From Chrysomallon squamiferum (Eukaryota > Mollusca > Gastropoda > Neomphalida > Peltospiridae), in contig CM022675.1 of assembly GCA_012295275.1 (NCBI GenBank), positions 7,475,832 through 7,528,331 on the forward strand: a DNA stretch of 52,500 bases, written 5' to 3'. Made by a program: the position numbers and the translations under genes. Below, piece by piece: positions 1 through 13,140 of this stretch; position 1 is the first letter of the stretch, and the number at the start of each line of letters is the position of its first letter. A model generated the notes under the pieces. That model searched no databases and was not told the origin of the DNA. It saw only the letters and a program-made list of their open reading frames with translations.

Positions 1-509
1 GTTTATAAAAATAAAGGACTGAGTTGTAAATGTGAAGTTTACAAAATAAAGTACTGAGTTGTAAATGTGAAGTGTACAAAATAAAAGAGTTCTAAATGCA
101 GGCATGTGAGATTAGGAGGTGGGTTTACTTAGTGCTTGGAGATAAAACTTGATTTATTTTCTGACCTGGTGGTGTGCATTTTTATTAACCCTGACTTCAT
201 TTGCCGCCACATGCTTGATAAGATGACAAACTAGCGAGATAAAAACCTGATAAAAATCTGTAGTTTAAAGCTTCACTGGATGAATGGTTGAGGGAACAGA
301 GGTTAAAAACTCTTTTTTTCACAAGTCTGAGATGGTAATGCTGGTTATACTTAGAATGAAAGAAGTGCTTTAATCAAAGGTTCTTTGATGTCAAACGGAG
401 AATACAGTTCAAGAATGGCACCCACAGCAGAACTGCTTCAATCAGAATGGCACCAAAACAGTTGGGAAGAAATGGAGCTTAAAGATAATGAGAAGAAATC
501 TTTTGACTT

Positions 510-745
510 CAAACACAAACATACAGATATACAGACATGGAATATACAAACATGCAGACATACAGTATACAGATATACAGACATGGAATAAACAAATAAT
601 CAGACATACAATATACAAACATTGACATGCAATATACAGACATACAGTTTCATATACACACATGCATACATATTTAATATTTACAGAAACATAAACACAT
701 ACATACATAGTTACAGACACATATTCATGTACACACACAAGCATA
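510..745. repeat. Degenerate ACATACAGATAT array (about 46-bp sub-period)
   Basis: Short CATACAGA-type units. The string cagatatacagacatgg recurs 46 bases apart (524 and 570). Open frames on both strands here are products of the repeat. Confidence 0.7.
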
Positions 746-1189
746 GAATGTTTTGTTTTTGCCTTTTATATGAATAGATTAATGAGCTCTTCATTTTTCA
801 TTTTTCTCCATTATAAAAAAAAGAGAAATTATTATAATTATTATTATTGAAATACTAAAGATGAACAACATATAAACTTACACATCGATAAAAACAAATC
901 CCATTTAACAATGCATATAATTTTAACATTAAACAAAAAAAGAGTTAAATTTAAAAAATGTAGATGTATAAACAATAAATAAATAAATACATAAATAGAA
1001 ATTTAAATAAATAATAATAACAACAATATAATAATAATAATAATAATAATAATACTATAACAATAATAATCATCATCATTATAATCATAACAATTAATAT
1101 AAACACAAAAAAAACCCCACACAATCTGTCGCCTTCATTAACTCATTCACATTCAAAAAGCAGAAAAAAAAAAAAAAAACATCATAGCA

Positions 1190-1410
1190 TCCTTTTTTCA
1201 TTTAGAGGTCAAAGGTCAGATGATGGAGGCCGTTAGTTTCAGGTGTTTGGTGACGTGAAGTGACAGGTGTTTTTTTATCAGTGTTGATAAACGGGACCGT
1301 CCCACGTCCTGCTGTATCCCAAGTTTAAATCAGTGCGGCCCACTTGGAAATGTGATTGCGACCTGGTTGGTGTACCTTGGAATGGTGTGGAGGCAAGCAC
1401 ATTTTAGCCA
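1190..1410. promoter_or_regulatory. Complex GC-richer patch, candidate enhancer
   Basis: About 220 bases of varied composition, with several CpGs, between poly-A/AAT-rich DNA and a GGATTA minisatellite. It holds the DR1 element, a TGACGTGA site, two CAGGTGT sites and a short palindrome. No open frame of note. Confidence 0.3.
1206..1218 (+). promoter_or_regulatory. Perfect DR1 nuclear-receptor element
   Basis: Two AGGTCA half-sites in direct repeat with a single A spacer. This is the exact consensus for RXR, HNF4 and COUP-TF type receptors. It lies in a complex, GC-richer patch (1190-1410) that also holds TGACGTGA at 1251-1258 (CRE-like) and the short palindrome GGGAC-c-GTCCC near 1293. The clustering suggests an enhancer, but activity is inferred. 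Confidence 0.45.
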
Positions 1411-1439
1411 GGTGTGCAGCAGAAAAATTAAGAATTAAT

Positions 1440-1935
1440 AATAAGCATGTTGCAGAGCTGCGGATTAGTGGATTAGTTGGCGTGAATTTGTTTTCAGAGC
1501 CGTGGATTAGTGGGTGTTAACCCATCGAGAATAGTGGATTAGTTGGCGTGTATTTATTTCCAGAGCTGTGGATTAGTGAGTACCTCTTGGGACAGTGGAT
1601 TAGCATGTCTCAGAGCTTGTGGATTAGTGTATTTATTTTCGCTGCTGTGGATTAGTTGGCATATTCTCATAGCTTTTTGGAATACTGGATTGGTTAGCAC
1701 ATTTCAGAACAGTAAATTAGTTGGTATCTTGGAATAGTGTATTTTAATTAGCATTTTTCGTCAGTGGATTGATTAGCGTATTTTGAAAAAGTGGATTAGT
1801 ATATTTCAGAATAGTGGATCAGCTTGCATTTTGGAGCATATTTCAGTACTGAATTACTAGTATTTTGGAATAGTGGATAAATAGCTTACTTTAAAACAGT
1901 GATTGCTGAATTGGATCAGTTGTGTTTCTTAATAA
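1440..1935. repeat. Diverged minisatellite with GTGGATTAG core
   Basis: The core GTGGATTAG (plus variants) recurs about every 25-45 bases, often followed by TTGGCGT/GTATTT and preceded by CAGAGCTG. By hand count nine exact GGATTA copies fall within 1461-1800. Later copies decay (gtggatcag, ctggattgg). Confidence 0.75.
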
Positions 1936-2139
1936 TATTAAGAATTTATTTTGTTGTACATATTTATTATTATTTTTTGTTTTGGTGCAAACCTCAGCTG
2001 TCTACCTGGACATATTACCTGTTAGAACAACACATTTATCTTAAATATTTCCATCACTTAGTATGAAGATCATGTTTTCTGTAACCATGTTTTTAAAACA
2101 ATTAGTTAAGTGATGTTGTTACAGTGTACAAAATCATGC

Positions 2140-2520
2140 TGGTATGTATCAAAACACCATTTGTGTTTTTTTTTTTTTTTTTTTTAATTCTTTAGTAACC
2201 TTGAAGATGTTGGAAAGACAGTTATGTATCAAATATTCATGTTTTTATATCAATTATTTATATAATAGTATTTCAGTATATAGAATTATACCAGTATATA
2301 ATCAAAACACCATTTTCTTTATTTTTCTGAGTAACCTTGAAGATGTTGGAACCACAGTTATGTATCCAATATTCATGTTTTTATATCAATTATTTACATA
2401 ATAGTATTCCAGTATATAGAATTACACTGGTATATAATCAAAACACTATTTTCTTTATTTTTCTGAGTAACCTTGAAGATGTTGGAACCACAGTTATGTA
2501 TCCAATATTCATGTTTTTAA
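2140..2520. repeat. Tandem repeat, about 136-bp unit, about 3 copies
   Basis: The string gttatgtatc followed by aatattcatg recurs at 2221, 2358 and 2493, and ccttgaagatgttgga precedes each. The first copy has a long poly-T insertion (about 2165-2186). Confidence 0.85.
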
Positions 2521-2609
2521 CTGCTCTGTCTAATTACACTAGGACAGGTCACAAGAAATTGGCTGCCAGATCTGATATCAGCATTTTCATCCACTGAATC
2601 TGATTGTTA

Positions 2610-2935
2610 AGATAACCTTGAAATTGCACTTTGGAACTGTGCTTGTATGTACCATACTCGCATTAGTAACATGTATATAACATAATAGCTGTATTTTGGA
2701 ATTGTGTTTGTATGTTCCATATAACAATGGTAACAAATCTGTATTTTGGAACTGTTTATGTGTGTCTCCCCATATACAGTAGTAACACACATAACATAAT
2801 ATCTGTATTTTAGAACTGTTTATATATGCCCCATACAGACAAAAAAAAAATATATATATGCAAATACAATGTGTATTTTGGAACAGTACTTGTATATCCC
2901 ATACATACATTAATAACAATGGCAAATATCCATCG
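2610..2935. repeat. Diverged minisatellite, about 60-70-bp unit, 5 copies
   Basis: Units share TGTATTTTGGAACTGT...TGTATGT.CCATA...AGTAACA..CATAACATAATA. Divergence between copies is high, implying an old array. Confidence 0.7.
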
Positions 2936-3264
2936 ATATACACAACCCAATACTTCTAACGATTCTAGTATATTCCACAACCACATTTTGCTGCCAGTGA
3001 CCATATTGATTACCTTAACATTCTGCTCGTGTTTTTAATCCAGATTTTCGTGTCAACTGTACCTAACAGTTTATAGTGAGTGTATATCATAATAATAATA
3101 ATGATGATGATGTTGATGTGTCCACTAGAGATAACCTTGTAACAGAACTTCAGGAATAACGGTGACAGAAAATACAGCCTGCTGTTTGCTGTTTGTTATA
3201 GATCTATATATATTATGTTGATATACTAGCTCAGAGCATCTGATACCAGAACATACCATGAAGC

Positions 3265-3268
<4 letters not shown>

Positions 3269-3308
<40 letters not shown>
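3269..3308. repeat. Poly-A tract (about 39 bp)
   Basis: An uninterrupted A run followed by TTTTT. No upstream retroposon body was recognised. Confidence 0.9.
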
Positions 3309-3312
<4 letters not shown>

Positions 3313-4009
3313 TTTGTTGATTTACCTTGCAATGGTATCGGTTACTTGAGCTGGAAATTATTGACGTTTTTTTTAGTATTTTAATTTGTTCCATTAATTC
3401 CTCGGTGGATAATGGTAAACAAAAAAACAAAAACAGGATTGTGCTGTGTGCAGAATTATCCTGCTTCTGCGGGACTGCTGCCTCTGTGAGAAAAATGGTG
3501 GAAGTAGGTTTCGACAGAATTATTGATTCTCATTTCCACGTAGTTAAGCATTTCTGATGTTGCACATGGTGGTGGTGGTGTCTTGTGCTAATTTCAGACG
3601 TTCTCTCGTGTTTATACAGTTCTCAGAGGAAGGGACAGACAGGCATCCATTAATGTGTGGTGCAGTTTGTTAATGATTAATTTTATTTATTTATTTTATT
3701 TTATTTATTTTGTTTTATTTACGTGTTAATGCGATGCAACTGCGAAGTCTGGACAGACGATATACATTGTTGTTGTTGCTTCTTCTTCTTCTTCGTTGTT
3801 GTTTTTCAGAGAAATGTCACAGTGTTTGAGCTTGGAGGACCCTGTTTACTGATCAGCTTGACTCCTCTGTCAGTTTTCTCTGCCAGTATTGATTAAGAAT
3901 ATGTTGAAAGAGGAAACGGTGTTTTTACGTAATTCTCTTCGTTCGTTCATTTTTCTGCATGGATTACTACGTTATGGATTCTCTGTTGCGTAGCTTGAAA
4001 TATGGTCAA

Positions 4010-4215
4010 GGATCATTTGTTGTTTTTGTCGTGTTGTAGTGGTTGAAATCTGTTCCTGGATCGTTTCATGTGTTTGTGTTGTAATGGTTGAATTGTGGTA
4101 AAGGGTTTGTGTTTCATCTTGTTAAAATATGTTGAGCGGTAATTCAGATTTTGGGTTTTATTTTGTTGAAATGCGTTAACAGATCGTTCCGATTTTGTGT
4201 TAAGAATGCATTCAT
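4010..4215. repeat. Diverged minisatellite, about 44-bp unit
   Basis: The related strings tgttgtagtggttgaaatc, tgttgtaatggttgaattg, ttgttaaaatatgttgagcg and ttgttgaaatgcgttaacag recur about every 41-44 bases. Flanks contain variants of CTGGATCGTTTCATGTGTTTGTG. Confidence 0.6.
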
Positions 4216-4799
4216 TTAACATTTGGATTAGATTTATAACCCATGTGAAGATATCAGCTTACTCACATATACACATATATTGTGTATTGTTCGTATCAGT
4301 CTGAAAAACATGGTTGTTTACTATATATACTGGATTTTTACAATTGAAATACACTTCTAACATTTCTTCAGATAAATATTTATTAAAATTAAGTACCGCT
4401 ATTGCACAGTATGGTCATACAAGCCTGTAGTATGAAAAAAAAACAATTAATCAATGACAAAGTTGTTATAGAATTAGTGTTTCCACTGTTCCTGCATATA
4501 AAGAACTAAATTAGACTTAATTTTTGAGTATAAACAAGTAGCAGAATCAGAAATCAGTAAGTATATGTTACATGCATGTTGTCATTAATGTTACGTAAAT
4601 CTAAATTCTTATTCATCTAAAATTACATATTTAGATTAATTTACATTCTTATTGTTGATGTTTATTTATATATTGTATCATTATATATTGCATATGCACA
4701 CATACACAGACACATAAATAACACATATAATAATCAGAATTTCTGGAAAGATTATTTTCCTTGATGCATTTTCATGTACATGCATTTACCGTACTGTTT

Positions 4800-4802
4800 A
4801 TG

Positions 4803-4837
<35 letters not shown>

Positions 4838-4970
4838 CTTTATATATATGTATGTATGTATGTTTGTATGAATGTATGTATGTACATAGGTTTGAATGTG
4901 TGTGTGTGTGTATATGTATGTTTGTATGTATCTGTGTATGTATGTATGCGTGCATTGTTGTATGTATATG

Positions 4971-5006
<36 letters not shown>

Positions 5007-5125
5007 TGTATGTAGTTATGTATGTTTGAATGTGTGTGTGTGTGTATGTGTGTGTATGTTTGTATGTATCTGTATGTATGTATGTGTGTGTGTGGGTGTG
5101 TGTGTGTGTGGGTGTATTATGTAAC
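4800..5125. repeat. TATG/TA/TG compound microsatellite
   Basis: Runs of TA, then TATG tetranucleotides with TTTG variants, then TG. All open frames in it are repeat artefacts. Confidence 0.9.
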
Positions 5126-5904
5126 AGATATTACTATAAATGGATGATGACACACTAAAACCCACATTGCATGTAAAGGGTGTTTCACACTCGGTTTCAC
5201 TGTAGAAACTTCCAGACTGTAAGGAAAGGATTATTTAGTGACACTGCAAGTAAAAGCTCTGAAAATGTTGACAGTAAATGGAAATTTCTAGACTAAAAGC
5301 TTTCATAATGTCATCTTATGCTAATGTTGTCTGCAGTATTGAGATCTTATCTTCCTTATTCCTCATTTTAAAATATAAAGTTGAAGTAGACATAATAAGT
5401 AGTCTGTGTAATGATGCCATTATTCATGTAGTAATGATATCTTGTTTTTTTTTCGGTAATTATGTCTTTATTCCTGATTAAAAATATACAATTGAAGTAC
5501 ATCTGTTATCATGTGGTAGATTGAAGTCATGACATCTCATTTTTTTTAATTTAAAATAAAAATTTAATGTAAGAATAAAATAAAAATTTGAAGTAGACAT
5601 AATACGATATACTGTAGTAATGATGTCATTATTCCTGAGTTTAAAATGTAAATTTGAAATAATATAATATTGTAGCATGAGGTGATGTTAATATTTATTC
5701 CTGGAATAACAGTGCCTTAATATTATTTTAATTCTTGATTAAAATAAACAATAATAAAAATGCACATTACATATGTATATATGCACATACAGACATCCAT
5801 GTATATTCAGTCAAACATTAGTATAGACACACACACATAGAGTAATATGTACATGCATGTGAATGTGAACACATCTTGTATTTTTACATACTCTATTAAT
5901 ATCT

Positions 5905-6300
5905 GTGCATGAATGTAAACACATATTCAATACAACAGACACACACACGTATACAAACACACACACACACTCACTCACTCACTCACTTGTACGTACACAC
6001 AATGATTTTGAGTATTTATTGTTGTTTGATATATGAAGCATGTTTTTCAGTGCAGCAGGTGGGTCCATGTTTCTTTCATATATCATTGTGTGCTTTGTCA
6101 CGTTTGTGCTGGAAATAATTAGAGAATTCAATGATTTGCCATAAACTATTAATTGTCCAGGTTTTGCATCAATAGCTCTCTGAGTGTGTGTGTGTGTGTG
6201 TGTGTGTGCTTGTGTGTGTGTGTGTGTGTGTGTGCTTGTGTGTGTGCTTGTGTGTGTGTGTGTGTGTGCGCATGTGTGTGTGAGGAATGTGCATGTGTAG
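5905..6300. repeat. CA and TG microsatellites
   Basis: CA and ACTC units at 5940-5990 on the + strand and a TG array with GTGTGC interruptions at 6184-6290, separated by about 190 bases of ordinary sequence. Confidence 0.85.
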
Positions 6301-6422
6301 TAAGTATAAAACTGAATGCGTCTGTTTGTTTTAGCTACATGGATTTCTTAATCTAAATAAATCATACATTAAAACACATACTTCCACATTTATAAACACT
6401 CTCACTCACACACACTATCCCA

Positions 6423-6427
<5 letters not shown>

Positions 6428-6477
<50 letters not shown>
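6428..6477. repeat. CT dinucleotide array
   Basis: About 25 CT units, almost perfect. Confidence 0.95.
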
Positions 6478-6480
<3 letters not shown>

Positions 6481-6889
6481 CACTTACTCTATCTCTACCA
6501 CATACATTTTAACACCTAGATACACTATATCCCTCTCTCCTTCACTCACACAAATATTTCGAAACCCACACACATACAAACATCCACATTAAAACTAAGA
6601 TCTAAGAGTAACATTTTTTTTTTTTTTTTTTTTTATATATATATATATATATTCATACTTACACATAAAAGTGCACTGGTCTGAAATGATCATTATTTAT
6701 GTGTTCTGAGTTTGTTTGAGAAGGATTTAAAGATTTATAATGGTTGACATCGCTTTGATATTCGTATCAGTGACATGGTTTGTCTCAACTGCATTTTAAT
6801 GTCTTCTTTGTGGTTTGTCAGCAGTATTAGGGATTCTTATTCTTAATAAAACATCTTCTCCATCTTCTGTTTCAGTGAGTCTTAGATTG

Positions 6890-7490
6890 GTGGTAGACCT
6901 TTTTAAATAATTATATTATTTTATATTAGTATTAACCTGTTGGTAGAGCTTTTTATAAGTTTTTGTTAGCTTGATGGTAGTGTATTTTATAATACTTTAT
7001 ATATCTGAATATTAGGTTGATGGCAGAATATTTTATAATATTTTATATATTTCTTAGCTAGATGGTAGAGAATTCTATAATATGTTATATATATCTTAAC
7101 TTGATAGAGCATTTTATAATATTTTATATATATCTTAACTTGATGGTGGAACATTTTATAATATGTTATATATATCTTAACTTGATAGAGCATTTTATAT
7201 TTTGAATGTATCTTAACTTGATGGTAGAGCATTTTATAATATTTTGTATGTATCTTAACTTGATGGTAGAGCATTTTATAATATTTTATATATATCTTAA
7301 CTTGATGGTAGAGCATTTTATAATATTTTATATATATCTTAACTTGATGGTAGAGCATTTTATAATATTTTATATGTATCTTAACTTGATGATATAACAT
7401 TTTATAATATTTTATATGTATCTTAACTTGATGGTAGAACATTTTATAATATTTTACATATATCTTAACTTGACGGTAGAGCATTTAAAA
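6890..7490. repeat. Minisatellite, 42-bp unit, about 12 copies
   Basis: The unit is AACTTGATGGTAGAGCATTT followed by TATAATATTTTATATATATCTT. Near-perfect copies lie at 7261, 7303 and 7345, with shorter or decayed copies on both flanks. As 42 is divisible by three, both strands show spurious open frames of up to 165 codons. Confidence 0.92.
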
Positions 7491-7885
7491 TTTTTTTTTA
7501 GCTAGGTTTGAGCTTGTTGGTAGAATTGTTTTGTATGACATTCTGTATCTCTGAATAATAGCTCTGTAGTAGAGCATTTGTCCAGGGTTAGGCTCTGTTC
7601 TCTGTGGCAAACTATTGGTTTATTTCCTGTTCCAGACAGAGCTCATGGTGATAACCTGTCTGTGGGAAGGTAAACATAACATACCTCTTGCTGCTAACTG
7701 ATGGAAAAGGACGTGCTATACATGTTACTAGTAAACTGTTGTTACTTGTGTGTTTTAATGTAATTGTTACTAAGCAGCTTTATTATTTTTTGTGTCATAC
7801 AAATATTGATTTATGTATTTGGTATTAACAGTTTGCAGTTATTACATATACACACTTGTCAACATCAATTTGAAACAGTTACATG

Positions 7886-8033
7886 ATGTGTGTGTGTGTG
7901 TGTGTTGTTATTGCTATTACTATTATTGTTATTATTATTATTATTATCATAACTATGTTTAATACCTTTGAACTAGGTTTGGTAAAATTTTTACAAATCA
8001 TGATCCTGATTTCATAATCACACACACACTCAT

Positions 8034-8118
<85 letters not shown>

Positions 8119-8122
8119 ATGA
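7886..8122. repeat. TG array, TTA stretch and long CA array
   Basis: A short TG run near 7886-7905, imperfect TTA near 7920-7950, then a CA array of about 40 units (8022-8103) followed by GA. The TG and CA runs are in opposite orientation. Confidence 0.9.
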
Positions 8123-9114
8123 GCTTGTAAAAAAACTAATAACCTTTAAATCTGATACTATTTTGGTGTTTATAGTTAATTTTATATTTTCTATATAAAC
8201 CCAGCAGACCTAATGAATATATCTTATTATTTAACAATAATTAATACAAAATATGTGAGCTATTTTCTATTTTTGTATATAAAACATAAACTTTTACTTA
8301 CATTTCATTAAATTTTACAGACAATTTTTTTTATCAAGGCTTTGAGTTCATCGTTGTTTCTGATAATTGTATTCAGTCTCTGTATTCAGGTCATGGGGAG
8401 GTGTATGAATATTCATGAAGCTAGATAAGAGTGATTATTCATGTATTGTTAATTTGTGTTAAATTAGTTAATATTACTTGATGACCTGTTTGCACTTTGA
8501 CATCCACCATATTATTAAAACTAATTTGTTTTTGGATTATTTCATTAAGTAAATTAATAAGTAAAATAATGTTATTTTTGCGTCAATGTGTGTGTTAGTG
8601 TTCATGTGGATTCATGATGTCTATATGTCTGTGTGTCTGTTATTTGCCTTTTTTCTGACTTGGTTTGGTACTTTTCTTTTTAAAGGATTCTTTTTTTTTG
8701 TTTTTTTGTTTCTGATAACAAAAAGTGAAATTTAATTATTAATTTTTTTCATTAACTCTAAAGCACTGACAGTAAATGAACACATAAACATATAAATCGG
8801 ATGAAATAAATCTTGCATAAAATACGCTTATTCAGACAACAAGTTTAAACACATCGAAAAGCGAGAAGACTGTGGCTTGTAGCTGGTGCATGTAAAATCA
8901 CCAATCTCATCTGTCATCATTCAGAATGATTAGTCACCACTTGTTAACATTACATCATCGCCCCAGGCAATTAATTAACCCTCTGTGTGCTAAAAACCCA
9001 GCTAGGTTAAGTCATTATCTAAGTTGATTAATATTATACACCACATACCTTGTCTTATCAGATTTTGTACAGTTGACTTTGAAATTTAATACTTGTGAAC
9101 GTATGCAAATACAT

Positions 9115-9386
9115 GCACACATATATACATACATAGAACACACACACACACACACATACACACATACACATACACACATTCTTATACATATATACAGATG
9201 TATATAGGCTATTACACATATACAAATTATATATATATATATATACATATGTGAGCACATACATACATACATACATACATATCTACAGATGGTTGGAACA
9301 GAATATAGCCATAATAATAATAATAATAATAATTCAAATACATTATTATTAATGCTGCAGCTGTTACTACTATTACTACTGCTAGT

Positions 9387-9418
<32 letters not shown>

Positions 9419-9425
9419 AATAATG
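9115..9425. repeat. CA, TA, CATA, AAT and CAA microsatellite cluster
   Basis: CA near 9138-9178, TA near 9230-9245, CATA near 9255-9280, AAT near 9312-9333 and CAA near 9389-9416. Confidence 0.85.
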
Positions 9426-9734
9426 AAATTGAAATATAATAAACAACAAAAAACAACACAATAACAACAGTAATATTAGTAAAGAATGAATAAAAAAAAA
9501 TAAAAATTAAAAAATCATAAGGCAGTTTAACATTAAAAGTTACTAGATACCTAACATATGCTTAGTAATAATATAATGATGTAAATATTTTGCTACCATT
9601 ATATATTAAATAAATAAAATAATAATTAAATAATTGTAATGAATAATAACAGATATACAAGTATAATTACTGCAGTAACATTACTGAAATCGTAATTAAT
9701 AATTTTAATAATAATGCAAATACATTACTGCCAA

Positions 9735-9778
9735 TAAATGAATGAATGAATGAATGAATGAATAAATAAATAAATGTG
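9735..9778. repeat. AATG/AAAT tetranucleotide array
   Basis: About six AATG units followed by AAAT units. Confidence 0.9.
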
Positions 9779-11787
9779 ATAATAATTACAAGATATAAAA
9801 AAAAAAAAATTACACTGATAACAATAAAACTGAAAGAATACTCAATATTGAAAAAGAACATTTTAAAATTCTCACACATTTAAACAACAAAAGTACATTT
9901 ATATCTATAACTATCAGTTTGAAAAAAAAAGTAATATTTTAATCCCCTTTGTTTTTAAAAAAGATTTTATATATATCTGAAAATGGGCTTGCTGGTAAAT
10001 AGAACATTTTAAAATCCTAACCCCCCCCGACCCAATAAGTACATTTGAACAACAAAAGATATGTATTACATAAATACAGCAAAATACAAAACACAGCTTA
10101 CCTTTGAGTTTAAGTGTACTGTCATGCATTTATGCACACACATTTGCATATATAATTTATAGCTCATTGCCTCCAGTGGTCACATGACAAACAGGATGTC
10201 ATATTTTTATCTACGTTGGCCACAGGAGTTTTTAGTTTGAGATTTTATTTATACTTTGACTTACCTGTAAATTTACCTTAATTTAACGACTTGTGTACGT
10301 TTCAAATCTACCTGTACACAATGAGATATTTATCAGATAAGTGGTTAAATGAAACTGGAGCTGTCTTCCGGTCTACAACTATCTAGTACATCTGTCTACC
10401 TGTATGTGTGTGTATTTATTATCTACGTAATGCGTGATATAAATTTATATTTTTACCTGGTGTGTAGTTTTGGATTTATTTCAGTGATAAATAGTTTGAT
10501 GGAAGTTTGTTTTTCTCTGTGTTAAATGGAGTGAGGAATATGAAGCTTTTGGATTTTTTTAAATATAGAAAACTTTTTTCTGTTGGATGTGTTAAAATAT
10601 TGTTGTTTATGAGCTCTTAAGTTGGTGATTTTTGTTGTTGTTGTTGTTGTTGTGGAATATGTTTTATTGTTGTTTCAAGTGATTGTGTGTTCAAATGTTG
10701 AGTTATGGTGTAAGTATAGTTTAATTGTGCTTTTTTTATAAAGTGATTAGATTTTGTATTATTCAGCAACATGGGGGAACTTGTGTTATATTTATATAAC
10801 AAAAGAGATTTTTTTCTGTTTTTCTTTCATGGAGCATTTTGAAATTTTGTGTTTACGGAAATCAGGAAATCTTTTGTATTTTCCTTTCTGGTTGCATATT
10901 TTAGAATGATAATAAATTTTGTGTTGTAATCTTCTTCATCATCATCAGCATCATCATCACAGGTCACCCATCATCTTACACAAATTAAGAATTCCTTATT
11001 TATATTTGAAATTTATTTTAATTATTATGCTTAAAGCAAACTAAATTATTACACTAAAAATTCATTTTAATTTATAATAAATCGATTAATCTATTCTACC
11101 ATGCAATTCAGTATATATTTTAAGTATAAATTAAATTATTTATAATACATTTAATGTCACCATGGCAACTCATTTGATTGTGACACAACAGTATTGTGTA
11201 ACTTCCTTGATGTTTTGTTTTCATACATACATTGATAATGTATATTGCATGACTGTTAAGGATGTATTTTAAATTTAGATGAAATTAATTTAGATTATCG
11301 ATAGCCAGTAATGATTAAGATAACAATGTTGAATATGACTGAGAGGTAACAGGTGATAAAAATAATTAAATATTTATCCGATGTATTACTGATGTGAGAT
11401 CTGATGTAGGTTGATGCAAAAAGCTGTTGGTTTGTTATTAAAGATAATCTACAGTCAAAAACTTGATAATGCGATTACTATGAATTATATATTTTAATTG
11501 AGGTTTATTAATTTATTGAGATAGTTTGTAATTGAAATTTCTTAATATTGGTTAAATGTGAAAATTTGTTGAGTTATTGTTTATTTTGATAAATTTATAG
11601 TCAAACTGTTAATATTTAAATAAATATTAAATTTTTATGTTGATGTTTTATTAATGAAACATTGATTAATTTAATATTATTAATTCTGTTATTGAAACAT
11701 GGTGTATGTAAAAAAATTCTGTTACAGTAATTTCTTTTTACTTATTTTCTATATTTATTTATTTATATATTATTTTTCTTAAATAAG

Positions 11788-11969
11788 TTTTACTACTACT
11801 ACTACTATAACTACTACTACTACTACTACTACTACTGTTACTGTTGATAACAACAACAAAGAGAACAAAATAAGTGATAATGAATTAAAAATAAATAAAA
11901 ATAAAATAAAATGAAATAGTTAAGGAAAAATGTAAATAGTAACAAAAATAAAGTAATATTAAAAAAATA

Positions 11970-12004
<35 letters not shown>

Positions 12005-12006
12005 AT
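11788..12006. repeat. ACT array and AAAT array
   Basis: An ACT trinucleotide array at about 11790-11836 and an AAAT array at about 11968-12006, with A-rich sequence between. Confidence 0.85.
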
Positions 12007-12944
12007 ATGCAAAATGAATTGAACAGCTGTGCTAATTAATGTTTTTGTGTAAGATAAAAAAAAAAGTTTTAAAAGACAATAACATATTTATTTTTACTTG
12101 CACTAAGGTTTTACTACCAGTATTTAAATATTCTCTGCATATATTACAGAAACTGCCTGTTAAAAAATAGTAAGATTATTATTATTCAGAAAATATATGA
12201 TAAAATTTCAACACACATTTAGCATATTTTTACAATTCTGAAATAGTCAATGTATGATATAGTGTCAATTAATATTTGTGTCTTGTTTTGTATAAATTAC
12301 CAACTGAAAAAGAATTGAAGATATTTTCACAAAAAATTTAATAGTTTCAAGCTGTGATCAAAATTTTTTACATTAAGTAATTTTCTTTTTGTTATCTCTC
12401 TGTTTGACAAAGCATTGAGAAAGGAATCCTATCACAAATACCAGTGTCGTAATATTGAATCAGACAATTGTTTTTCTTCTTCTTACCTGTTTGCTTTGAG
12501 TTTCCTGCTAACGAGTTTGTGTTTATTTACTTGTACAGGTGAGAACATCTCTGGTGTTTTTTTTTATCACCTTTGAACTGAGGAAGTTTTAAAATACTTG
12601 TTGTTTTTTACATGTGGATGCTGAGTTTGTAAAATTGGATTGTGCTAACCGTTTTTGTGTTCGATAAAGCAAAATTCCTATCCTTTTGTCTTTGACAAAA
12701 TCTTAGTGAAGTATTTTTGATGTCGATATTGATGGATATTTTATGGTTTTCATCTGGATTACATTGAAGGGAAATTTGAGTTTGAATTTTGGAGTTTTTT
12801 TTGCAGAGAATGTGTGCATTTCTTTGGTGTAAATATTTATTTTTTAACAGTTTTATTTATTTATAGATAAAGTGTTTCATTGATGCTGTGTAGATATTTT
12901 GGAGATATATTTCATATTCTTCTAAATTTTGTTTGGTTTAAAAA

Positions 12945-13140
12945 GTATACTTTTTATTTATTGTTTTTAAATTTTTATTTAAAGTTTCATTTATTTTAAA
13001 TTTAGATTTAAATTTTTAATTTTAATTTTAATTTTTTTAATTTAATTTAATTTTAATTTTATTTAATTTTATTTTATCTTAATTATTTAATTTTAATTTT
13101 AATTTTAATTTATTAAATTGATTAAATTAGTTATACTTTT
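12945..13140. repeat. TTTTAA-rich simple sequence
   Basis: Almost pure A/T with irregular TTTAATTTTAA units over about 190 bases. Confidence 0.8.

Noticed and set aside
385-591. 68-codon frame starting MMSNGEYSSRMAPTAEL, considered as an upstream CLASP exon
   Set aside because: No match to the N-terminal part of TOG1, it runs into the ACATACAG repeat, and no good donor in the needed phase was seen.
3269-3308. Poly-A tail of a processed retrocopy
   Set aside because: The sequence upstream holds minisatellite DNA, not a transcript-like body.
3327-3557. 76-codon plus-strand frame in complex sequence
   Set aside because: Begins in sequence next to a poly-A tract, no domain recognised, no clear splice sites; too weak to list as a gene.
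4774-5124. Cys/Val/Tyr-rich frame of 116 codons
   Set aside because: Translation of TATG and TG microsatellites.
6987-7484. 165-codon minus-strand protein
   Set aside because: The frame is produced by the 42-bp minisatellite; the same repeat opens the opposite strand too.
7630-7670. Possible 34-base exon (ttccag ... gggaag|gtaaac)
   Set aside because: Splice-like borders only; the short coding content matches nothing in CLASP.
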